Both the position numbers and the translations under genes were made by a program. Of a DNA stretch of 64,000 nt, positions 9,638 to 17,013 are shown in pieces (the first letter of the stretch is position 1; each line of letters begins with the position of its first letter). Source of the stretch: Zeaxanthinibacter sp. PT1 (GTDB taxonomy: Bacteria; Bacteroidota; Bacteroidia; Flavobacteriales; Flavobacteriaceae); the NCBI RefSeq assembly GCF_028464225.1, contig NZ_JAQPCN010000002.1, forward strand, positions 124,001 to 188,000, read 5' to 3'. The notes below the pieces were generated by a model that did no database searches, was not told where the DNA came from, and saw nothing but the letters and a program-made list of their open reading frames with translations.

Positions 9638-10542
9638 GGGCATTAGTCATATCGGGTGGGGGCAGTAAAGGAGCCTTTGCCGGGGGAGTTGCACAGTACC
9701 TCATGGAAGAGCACGGTCATGAATACGACATTTTTATCGGTACCTCTACAGGTAGCCTGCTGATATCACACCTTGCCCTGGGTAAAATAGAAAAGATTAA
9801 AGAGGTGTATACCTCGGTGAACCAGAACAGTATTTTTTCTCGCTGCCCTTTTACGATCAATAAGAAACATGGGGTGGCCACCATTGGGATCAATCACTGG
9901 AATGTGCTTAAGAATTTCTATGATGGCAGCAAAACATTCGGGGAAAGCCACAACCTTTTAAAATTAATCCGACAGACCCTGAGTCCGCAGGAGTTTGAAA
10001 GCTTGAAAGAACAGCATAAGGATATTGTTGTCACCGTATCCAACCTGTCACTTAACCAGGTAGAATATAAGTCGATTCGCGATTTTGATTATGATAATTT
10101 TTGTGAGTGGATATGGATTTCCTGCAATTATACCCCGTTTATGAGCCTGGTAAGAAAGGATGGTTGTGAATATGCGGATGGAGGGCTTGGATCCATGGTG
10201 CCTATAGAAGAAGCAATTAAAAGGGGGGCTACCGAAGTAGATGCCATTATATTACATACAGAAGTTACACATTATAACAGGCTTCCTTCAAAAAATGTAT
10301 TTTCTTTACTCACAAGTATGTTCAGTTTTATGCTAGACCGGATAGAGAGGCAGAATATTCGCATTGGGAAGTTCGTGGCCAACCAGAATGAATCGATTAT
10401 AAATTTCTATTATACACCTACTGTTCTCACCACCAACTCCCTGATTTTTGATAAACAGAAGATGACCAGCTGGTGGTCCAGCGGTTTTAATTTTGCACAA
10501 TCAAAAAGTGAAAATCTAAGCCAGATAGAGCCCAACGAATAG
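9634..10542 (+). CDS. Patatin-like phospholipase
   Basis: Ser/Asp-dyad acyl hydrolase of the patatin family, probably acting on phospholipids. The oxyanion motif GGGSKGAFAGG is at residues 8-18, the nucleophile S38 lies in GTSTG (GxSxG), and the dyad aspartate D182 lies in the DGG motif (YADGGLGSMVP). No signal peptide or barrel domain, so it is likely cytoplasmic or membrane-associated. The ATG overlaps the stop of the upstream aminopeptidase by four bases. At 302 aa it is close to the minimal patatin domain size. The substrate cannot be read from sequence. Confidence 0.88.
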   Translation: MRALVISGGGSKGAFAGGVAQYLMEEHGHEYDIFIGTSTGSLLISHLALGKIEKIKEVYTSVNQNSIFSRCPFTINKKHGVATIGINHWNVLKNFYDGSKTFGESHNLLKLIRQTLSPQEFESLKEQHKDIVVTVSNLSLNQVEYKSIRDFDYDNFCEWIWISCNYTPFMSLVRKDGCEYADGGLGSMVPIEEAIKRGATEVDAIILHTEVTHYNRLPSKNVFSLLTSMFSFMLDRIERQNIRIGKFVANQNESIINFYYTPTVLTTNSLIFDKQKMTSWWSSGFNFAQSKSENLSQIEPNE

Positions 10543-10547
10543 TTATT

Positions 10548-11066
10548 CTACCAGAGTTCCCCGATTTCTTTCTTAATATAAGAAAGTGCAGTGGCAGAAG
10601 GCGAAGCTTTATCCATAGTATCATTCAGTATGTCTTCCCTTAATTTGTCAGCATTGTCGGCTTCACTCATCGCAGCCTTCCTGATAGCTTGTATAGTGGC
10701 ATTTTTCGCGGCCTTAATGATATTCCAGCACTCATCACTCATATAGATCTGCTGGGATAGGTTATGATCAAATTCGTTCTCAATATTCCTGATCAACAGT
10801 GTTTCATAGGCATTCTTATCCGCTGATTTCGGTGAAATCCTCACCACCAGGCTTGGAATTGATATACGTTCCAGGAAAAGCGCCATCCTTTCATAGGCTT
10901 GTAAACGCAACGGGAGTGCATTCTTTTGGGCATCTTTGTGCAGTAAGAACCTGCGCCGACCCTCTTCATTCCTGGTATGTAACCTGAAAAAGTAAAACGC
11001 GATGGCTCCTGTTACTACAGCAGGTAATAAATAGGCGAATAACTGAAAGATTCCGTCTCCGGTCAT
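10548..11066 (-). CDS. Small membrane-anchored protein of unknown function
   Basis: I do not recognise the function. The 172-aa protein starts with one hydrophobic segment (about residues 6-27, LFAYLLPAVVTGAIAFYFF) followed directly by a basic stretch (RNEEGRRRFLLHK), so the rest should face the cytoplasm. Residues 40-170 are predicted helical, with KNALPLRLQAYERMALFLERI the most distinctive part. It is a compact single-TM protein with a helical cytoplasmic domain, reminiscent of conserved hypotheticals common in Flavobacteriaceae. It converges with the patatin gene with five bases between stops. No operon partner is clear: the next gene upstream on this strand is over 100 bp downstream of it in transcription order. 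Confidence 0.75.
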   Translation of the reverse strand: MTGDGIFQLFAYLLPAVVTGAIAFYFFRLHTRNEEGRRRFLLHKDAQKNALPLRLQAYERMALFLERISIPSLVVRISPKSADKNAYETLLIRNIENEFDHNLSQQIYMSDECWNIIKAAKNATIQAIRKAAMSEADNADKLREDILNDTMDKASPSATALSYIKKEIGELW

Positions 11067-11171
11067 GTTGTAATGTATTTAGTTGGTTTGCTCCCTTGTA
11101 CAACGCTGGTTTTATTTAAAAATTATGACAGTTCAGCAAGCAATGGGACTCAGCGGCTCATTAAAACTCTT

Positions 11172-11981
11172 TTATCGCGTATTTTTCATGAGCTCCTTGA
11201 CCATTTCAAAGAATTGATCGTAATCCGGGGTGATCCTTAGTAAAGTTTTATTGGCCGGGCCCTGTCCTTGACCTGTGGCGATCATAAACTCCGGGGAAAT
11301 AGCCGAATTTTCTTGTAAATACTGCTTCACGGCACTGGCTCTCAAGGCACTCAGTTGCGATCCCGATAATGCTTTTTTATCCGTTGCCAAAGCTGGGGCC
11401 GGGTTACTCTCAATATAAAGCCTGGCCTTAGGATGTAACTTCATGATCTGGGCAACTTTTTCTAAAATCCCGTTCCCGCTTTCAACAATGGTGTATTGCT
11501 GGGGAGCGCTGCCATATAGACTGCTGTTGTCCAGTGCGATGGTGAAGACGTTTTTGTCCAGGGCTATGGGCACCTCGTCACCCAGGCTCTTTTTAATAGA
11601 GGTAAGTAATTGGATGGTAGTAGAATCCGTGCTGGTCAGGGTTTCGTTGATCTGTCTCAACTGGTTCTCCTTACGATTAAGATTTTCCAGGGATTTCCCG
11701 ATATTTTCAGTTTGGGACTTAGATTCCTCCGTCACCCTCGTCAGGGTGTTTAAAAGGTCTGAATTGGTCTTCCGGGAATCTGCCAGTTGTTGCTCGTAAT
11801 CAGTGATCACAGCCCGCTGTGCGCTTTCTTTTCTCTGGCATTCGCGTAAGAGTCGGCTGGTCGAATCGAGCTCTGTTTGCAATTCGTCAACTTTCAGGAT
11901 CAGGTCTTTTTTCTTCTGCCCGTAAAAGCTGTGTACACAAAGCAGGGCGCTACACAATAGGAGTGCAGGTAATTTCATCAT
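11172..11981 (-). CDS. Diverged OmpA-like periplasmic protein
   Basis: A 269-aa exported protein with a signal peptide (residues 1-20, no lipobox cysteine), a coiled-coil region about residues 25-125 and a C-terminal OmpA-like domain about 145-260. Architecture and closing segment (YDQFFEMVKELMK) mirror the canonical OmpA lipoprotein at 19789-20658, so they look like paralogues. In this copy the peptidoglycan-binding signature is eroded: the TDxxG segment reads ESNPAPAL, and the NRR of the usual NxxNRRxxI is absent (NKTLLRI), although SQLSALRASAVKQYL still matches the helix. Binding to diaminopimelate is therefore doubtful. Confidence 0.8.
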   Translation of the reverse strand: MMKLPALLLCSALLCVHSFYGQKKKDLILKVDELQTELDSTSRLLRECQRKESAQRAVITDYEQQLADSRKTNSDLLNTLTRVTEESKSQTENIGKSLENLNRKENQLRQINETLTSTDSTTIQLLTSIKKSLGDEVPIALDKNVFTIALDNSSLYGSAPQQYTIVESGNGILEKVAQIMKLHPKARLYIESNPAPALATDKKALSGSQLSALRASAVKQYLQENSAISPEFMIATGQGQGPANKTLLRITPDYDQFFEMVKELMKNTR

Positions 11982-12000
11982 GGTGTTCAGGTGTTTAAAT

Positions 12001-12019
12001 GGGCCCTAGTGAAGGGCCC
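12001..12019 (-). terminator. Hairpin after the amidohydrolase gene
   Basis: Two GGGCCC blocks separated by seven bases form a six-bp all-GC stem seven bases past the stop of the M20D gene. The run after it on the minus strand (ATTTAAAC) is only weakly T-rich, so termination of the DsrE-M20D transcript is plausible but not certain. Confidence 0.45.
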
Positions 12020-12026
12020 GGTATTT

Positions 12027-13301
12027 TTATTGATTCAGGTAATCGAGGCTCATTTCGGTCAGGGTTTTTACGCCCAGCAATAACCCGCTGTCGTCTATCA
12101 TGAAGTCAGGCGTATGGTGAGGATAAGATTCCGTAGTACCCGGGGTCATTCCGCCCAGGAAGAAGAAAAAGCCGGGAACCTTCTCCTGGTAATAGGAGAA
12201 ATCCTCCGCACCGGTGATAGCGTTCTGGGTTTGTACATTGGTCTTGCCGGCAACACGTTCTATGGTGGGCAGCATCTGGGTCACGAGATCCGGTTCATTG
12301 TAGGTAATCGCAGTATTCGTGACGATCTCAATAGTCGCCTCTCCGCCATAAGCCTTGGCAATTGCAGGAACCATTTCTTCCATTCGCTTATTCAGTTGTT
12401 TTTGCATATCGTAATCCAGCGTTCGGATCGTACCGATCATCTCGGCACTTTCCGGGATTATATTAGACCTTACTCCAGCTTTGATCTTACCAACAGTGAT
12501 CACGGCAGCTTCCTTGGTCAGGTTCATCTCACGGCTGACGATGGTCTGTAGCCCGTCGATGATCTTTGCGCTGATAAGGATCGGATCTACCCCGGACCAG
12601 GGTTGTGATCCGTGGCTCTGCTTCCCTTTTACTTCAATAGAGAATCTCTGGGCAGAAGCCATGGTTCCCCCGGATTTATACCGAATAACCCCTACAGGTG
12701 TCTGTGAATTGATGTGTAGTCCAAAAATGGCATCCACATCAGGATTTTGCAGTACCCCTTCTTTAATCATCAGGGCTGCCCCGCCTTCTTCCCCGGGAGG
12801 CGCACCTTCTTCTGCCGGCTGAAAGATAAATTTCACGGTACCATTGATCTTGTCTTTATTCTTGGAGAGAATTTCGGCCACCCCCATCAGTATAGCTACG
12901 TGGGTGTCATGACCACATGCATGCATTACACCCACTTTTTCGCCGAGGAATTCAGAAGTCACCGTCGATTTAAAAGGCAGGTCGTTCCTTTCGGTCACGG
13001 GTAGGGCATCGATATCGGCCCTGAGAGCGATGACTTTCCCGGGTCCATCCCCTTTAAGTACTCCGACCACACCGGTATGTGCAACACCGGTCTGTACGTC
13101 CATCCCCAGGGATTTGAGGTGCGCTGCTATTTTTTCTGCCGTTTTGAACTCGCGATTAGACAATTCCGGGTTCTGGTGGATATCACGCCTCCAGCTGATC
13201 ACTTGCTCCTCGATCTCCTCGTATTGTTTTTCAAGGCCGCTGCCCTGTGCCATCCCAAAAACGGCTGTCAGCAGAATGGCGCATTGTACTAGTTTTTTCA
13301 T
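12027..13301 (-). CDS. Secreted M20D family amidohydrolase
   Basis: Metal-dependent hydrolase of the M20D group (IAA-amino acid hydrolase, hippurate hydrolase and N-acyl-amino acid carboxypeptidase relatives), releasing an amino acid from an N-acyl conjugate. A signal peptide (residues 1-20) places it in the periplasm. Metal-binding motifs are present: HACGHDTH, the catalytic PAEEG segment followed by a glycine-rich loop, and ITGAEDFSYY near the C-terminus. The 424-aa length fits. It starts four bases after the DsrE-like gene ends, so the two form an operon. Substrate unknown. Confidence 0.9.
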   Translation of the reverse strand: MKKLVQCAILLTAVFGMAQGSGLEKQYEEIEEQVISWRRDIHQNPELSNREFKTAEKIAAHLKSLGMDVQTGVAHTGVVGVLKGDGPGKVIALRADIDALPVTERNDLPFKSTVTSEFLGEKVGVMHACGHDTHVAILMGVAEILSKNKDKINGTVKFIFQPAEEGAPPGEEGGAALMIKEGVLQNPDVDAIFGLHINSQTPVGVIRYKSGGTMASAQRFSIEVKGKQSHGSQPWSGVDPILISAKIIDGLQTIVSREMNLTKEAAVITVGKIKAGVRSNIIPESAEMIGTIRTLDYDMQKQLNKRMEEMVPAIAKAYGGEATIEIVTNTAITYNEPDLVTQMLPTIERVAGKTNVQTQNAITGAEDFSYYQEKVPGFFFFLGGMTPGTTESYPHHTPDFMIDDSGLLLGVKTLTEMSLDYLNQ

Positions 13302-13305
13302 GTTA

Positions 13306-13851
13306 TCAGAATTTAATTAAACGGTATCCATCCCCCTGCAATTGTATCAGTGCAGTCATAGCTGAAAGGGCCAGTTGCACCCCGGGGATAAGTTCTTCGC
13401 GAGCAACCCCTCGACCATTGATCGATTGCCCGCATTGTATGATCTGAACTCCATGGTTGAGCAACTCCCGGATCAGGGGCTCGTTTGGGTTCGGTATTCC
13501 ATATCTTTTCTCGTAAGCCTTGTTATCAATCATATTCAGCGTAGCAGATCCGTGTACGACCATGGCCACCGAAAGTTGTGATACCGGGACCCCTGCCTGT
13601 GCATGCATATTCAGGAACCTGGCCGCAGTTTCTATAGACTTGTTCAACTCTTCTTTGTTTTCCGGACTCGCGGTAACATCAAAAACAACGTTGAAATCCA
13701 GGGAAGTATTGGTATTAAAACCCGGATTTGCAATGGGATAGACTTTTCCGTAATTTTTGATCACCGGGCCGGCTTTTGCTTGTTGTGCATTGGTCATAGG
13801 AACCATAAATAGAAGGGCTAATATCAGGAGGAGAAATGTTTGACGCTTCAT
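13306..13851 (-). CDS. Secreted DsrE/DsrF-like family protein
   Basis: A 181-aa protein with a signal peptide ending at about residue 22 (MTNAQQ) and a DsrE-like fold after residue 45. The conserved cysteine of this family is seen in VQIIQCGQS near residue 135. DsrE/TusD relatives relay persulfide sulfur in the cytoplasm, but exported versions like this are common in Bacteroidota and their job is not established; sulfur or thiol chemistry in the periplasm is an inference. The M20D hydrolase follows after four bases, suggesting joint expression. Confidence 0.78.
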   Translation of the reverse strand: MKRQTFLLLILALLFMVPMTNAQQAKAGPVIKNYGKVYPIANPGFNTNTSLDFNVVFDVTASPENKEELNKSIETAARFLNMHAQAGVPVSQLSVAMVVHGSATLNMIDNKAYEKRYGIPNPNEPLIRELLNHGVQIIQCGQSINGRGVAREELIPGVQLALSAMTALIQLQGDGYRLIKF

Positions 13852-14031
13852 AGTAGGGTTTTGGAAACGCTAAATATATTCAAATTGTCTCTAAAACGCA
13901 TAGCGACCCGGGTTAATCTTAGCGGAAACATTATTAGGTTTATTTTTAATAAGTTTATTGCCTCTCCGTTTCAGGATACGCCTGATTATAGCTAATTTTA
14001 TACCCCGCCCAAGATTTTTAAAAAACTACTG

Positions 14032-16356
14032 TTGGAACAATTTATCAATGAACTGAACGAGGCCCAGCGAGCCCCCGTATTGCACAAGGAAGGACCCCTG
14101 ATGGTAATTGCCGGTGCAGGCTCGGGAAAGACTCGTGTACTGACCTATCGAATCGCTTACCTCATGGACCAGGGAGTGGATCCGTTCAATATCCTTGCCC
14201 TTACCTTTACCAATAAGGCTGCCCGTGAAATGAAACACAGGATAGCGGAACTTGCCGGTAAATCGGAGACTAAAAACCTGTGGATGGGAACCTTCCATTC
14301 TATTTTTGCGCGCTTATTGCGATACGATGGCGACAAACTGGGGTTTCCAAGTAATTTTACGATCTACGATACCCAGGATTCCCAGAGGCTCATTGCTTCC
14401 ATCATTAAGGAGATGGGACTTGATAAGGATATCTACAAATACAAGCAGATCCAGAACCGCATTTCTTCCTACAAGAACAGCCTGATCACGGTAAAGGCCT
14501 ACTTCCAGAACCAGGACCTTGTAGAAGCGGATGCCATGGCAAAGAAACCCAGGACAGGAGAAATCTATAAAGAGTATGTGGATCGCTGTTTTAAGGCGGG
14601 TGCCATGGATTTTGATGACCTCCTGCTAAGGACGAACGAGTTGCTGACCCGCTTTCCCGAAGTTCTCATGAAATACCAGGATCGTTTTAGGTATATCCTG
14701 GTTGATGAGTACCAGGATACTAACCATTCCCAGTACCTGATCGTAAAAGCTCTTGCAGACCGGTATAATAATATTTGTGTCGTGGGAGATGATGCCCAGA
14801 GTATTTACTCTTTCAGGGGAGCAAACATCAGTAACATCCTAAACTTCCAGAAAGACTATGATGATGCAGCCATGTACCGGCTGGAGCAGAATTACCGTTC
14901 TACTAAGAATATCGTAAACGCGGCAAATACCATTATTGCCAATAATAAGAACCAGCTGGAAAAAGTGGTCTGGACCGCTAATGATGACGGCCCTAAAATA
15001 AAGATCCACCGCAGTGTAACCGATGCGGAGGAAGGACGTTTTGTAGCCAATACGGTTTTTGACGAGAAGATGCGGTCGCAAAGGCCAGATAGTGACTTCG
15101 CTGTGCTATACCGTACCAACTCTCAATCCAGGGCTATTGAAGACGCTCTGAGAAAAAAAGATATCCCGTACCGTATTTACGGGGGATTGTCCTTCTACCA
15201 GCGGAAAGAGATCAAAGATGTATTGTCTTACCTGCGGCTGATCATCAACCCTAAAGACGAGGAAGCCCTGAAACGGGTTATCAACTTCCCGGCAAGGGGG
15301 ATAGGACAAACCACGGTAGACCGACTGACCGTTGCTGCCAACCACTACGGGAGATCGATTTTCGAAGTGATGCAGAACCTGGATAAGATAGACCTGAAGA
15401 TTAATTCCGGGACTAAGAGGAAACTGGAGGATTTTGTCAATATGATCCGGAGTTTCCAGATCATGAACGAAACTGCTGATGCTTTCAGCCTTGCCGAACA
15501 TGTGGCGAGAAAAACCGGGATGCTGCTCGAGTTCAAAAAAGACGGAACCCCGGAAGGTATTGCCAGGATGGAGAACATTGAAGAACTCCTGAACGGTATA
15601 AAAGATTTCGTGGAGGGGCAGAAAGAACTGGCTGATGAACAGGGAGACCTGTCAACCTTCCTGGAAGATGTGGCCCTGGCCACAGACCTGGATAAGGACA
15701 CCGGGGATGATGACCGGGTGGCCCTGATGACCATTCACCTTGCTAAGGGACTCGAATTCCCTTTTGTCTTTATCGTAGGGATGGAAGAAGACCTGTTCCC
15801 ATCGGCCATGAGTATGAATACCAGGAGCGAACTGGAGGAAGAACGAAGGTTATTTTATGTGGCCCTCACTCGTGCAGAAGAACAGGCTTACCTGACCTAT
15901 ACCCAGAACCGGTATCGCTGGGGAAAACTGATCGACTCTGAACCCAGCAGGTTCCTGGAAGAAATAGATGAACAATACGTTGAGCGACTTACCCCCGTAG
16001 ATACTTATAAATACAAATCTTTTATCGATAAGAATATCTTCGGGGAAGTGGATAAGAGCAGGTTACGACAAGAGAAGCCCAAGAATGGTGCTCCGCCTAG
16101 TGGCAACCAGCCCACCCAGAACCAACTGAGAAAATTGCGAAAGCTTAAGCCTGAGCTGTCTACCCCCGTGGGCAACTCTAGTGCAACCGATACTTCCCTG
16201 GAAGTTGGAACCCGTGTCAATCATTCCAGGTTCGGCAGGGGAGAAGTGCTGATGATAGAAGGGGTAGGGAACGACAAGAAAGCCGAGATCCGTTTTGAAA
16301 AAGGGGATATAAAAAAATTGTTACTGCGATTCGCAAAACTGGAGATCCTGGACTAA
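14032..16356 (+). CDS. UvrD/PcrA/Rep-type 3'-5' DNA helicase
   Basis: Superfamily 1A helicase acting in nucleotide excision repair, mismatch repair and removal of replication obstacles. Starts at TTG; the next methionine would delete the Q-motif (LNEAQRAPV) so TTG is preferred. Motif I is AGAGSGKT at about residues 27-34; DEYQDTN, GDDAQSIYSFRGA, LEQNYRST, TIHLAKGLEFPFVFIVG and VALTRAEEQ follow in order. The C-terminal Tudor-like tail (residues 715-774, VGTRVNHSRFGRGEV) is of the PcrA type known to contact RNA polymerase. At 774 aa it is full length. A YciO-type gene follows after 28 bp. Confidence 0.94.
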   Translation: MEQFINELNEAQRAPVLHKEGPLMVIAGAGSGKTRVLTYRIAYLMDQGVDPFNILALTFTNKAAREMKHRIAELAGKSETKNLWMGTFHSIFARLLRYDGDKLGFPSNFTIYDTQDSQRLIASIIKEMGLDKDIYKYKQIQNRISSYKNSLITVKAYFQNQDLVEADAMAKKPRTGEIYKEYVDRCFKAGAMDFDDLLLRTNELLTRFPEVLMKYQDRFRYILVDEYQDTNHSQYLIVKALADRYNNICVVGDDAQSIYSFRGANISNILNFQKDYDDAAMYRLEQNYRSTKNIVNAANTIIANNKNQLEKVVWTANDDGPKIKIHRSVTDAEEGRFVANTVFDEKMRSQRPDSDFAVLYRTNSQSRAIEDALRKKDIPYRIYGGLSFYQRKEIKDVLSYLRLIINPKDEEALKRVINFPARGIGQTTVDRLTVAANHYGRSIFEVMQNLDKIDLKINSGTKRKLEDFVNMIRSFQIMNETADAFSLAEHVARKTGMLLEFKKDGTPEGIARMENIEELLNGIKDFVEGQKELADEQGDLSTFLEDVALATDLDKDTGDDDRVALMTIHLAKGLEFPFVFIVGMEEDLFPSAMSMNTRSELEEERRLFYVALTRAEEQAYLTYTQNRYRWGKLIDSEPSRFLEEIDEQYVERLTPVDTYKYKSFIDKNIFGEVDKSRLRQEKPKNGAPPSGNQPTQNQLRKLRKLKPELSTPVGNSSATDTSLEVGTRVNHSRFGRGEVLMIEGVGNDKKAEIRFEKGDIKKLLLRFAKLEILD

Positions 16357-16384
16357 GGATCCACGGAGCGGAGTCCAATCTTAA

Positions 16385-17011
16385 ATGAATATGGCAGAGT
16401 TTATCAGGATTTACGAAGACAATCCATCTCCGAAGGAGATAAAACGGGTTGCCGATATACTCCGGAAGGGCGGCTTGGTCGTTTACCCGACCGATACGGT
16501 TTACGGCTTGGGATGTGATATTACTAATAGTAAAGCCCTGGAGAAGATCGCCAGGATAAAGGGTGTTAAGCTGGCCAAGGCCAATTGGTCTTTTATCTGC
16601 GCAGACCTCAGTAACCTTTCCGATTATGTTCGGCAGATAGATACCCCGACATTCAAAATACTGAAAAGAGCGCTTCCCGGTCCTTATACCTTTATTCTGC
16701 CCGGGAACAACAGCCTGCCTAAAGATTTTAAGAAGAAGAAGACCGTCGGGATCAGGGTGCCGGACAACAATATAGCCCGTGCTTTGGTTGAAGCCCTGGG
16801 AAACCCCATTGTCAGTACCTCCATAAAGGATGAAGATACACTGTTAGAATATACTACAGACCCGGAACTTATCCTGGAGAAATGGGATAACCTCGTCGAT
16901 GTTGTGATTGATGGGGGTTACGGGGACAACCAGCCTTCCACTGTGATCGACCTGTCCGAAGCCGAACCTTTTGTTGTTCGTGAAGGAAAGGGCGACCCGG
17001 ATATTTTCTGA
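16385..17011 (+). CDS. YrdC/Sua5 superfamily protein, YciO-like
   Basis: A 208-aa single YrdC domain with GGLVVYPTDTVYGLGCD near the start and GIRVPDNNIARALVEALGNP in the middle. Superfamily members TsaC/Sua5 make threonylcarbamoyl-AMP for the t6A modification of tRNA. Here the block after the ATP-loop (LAKANWSFICADLS, LPGPYTFILPG) resembles the YciO branch more than TsaC, and the KxR motif important for TsaC catalysis is not evident. It may therefore not be the cell's main t6A enzyme. No C-terminal Sua5 domain. Probably co-transcribed with the helicase. An alternative start is the ATG two codons downstream. Confidence 0.85.
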   Translation: MNMAEFIRIYEDNPSPKEIKRVADILRKGGLVVYPTDTVYGLGCDITNSKALEKIARIKGVKLAKANWSFICADLSNLSDYVRQIDTPTFKILKRALPGPYTFILPGNNSLPKDFKKKKTVGIRVPDNNIARALVEALGNPIVSTSIKDEDTLLEYTTDPELILEKWDNLVDVVIDGGYGDNQPSTVIDLSEAEPFVVREGKGDPDIF

Positions 17012-17013
17012 GG

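Noticed and set aside
13852-14031. Divergent promoters between the DsrE-like gene and the helicase
   Set aside because: Several near matches to TAnnTTTG end in A instead of G; none is good enough to call.
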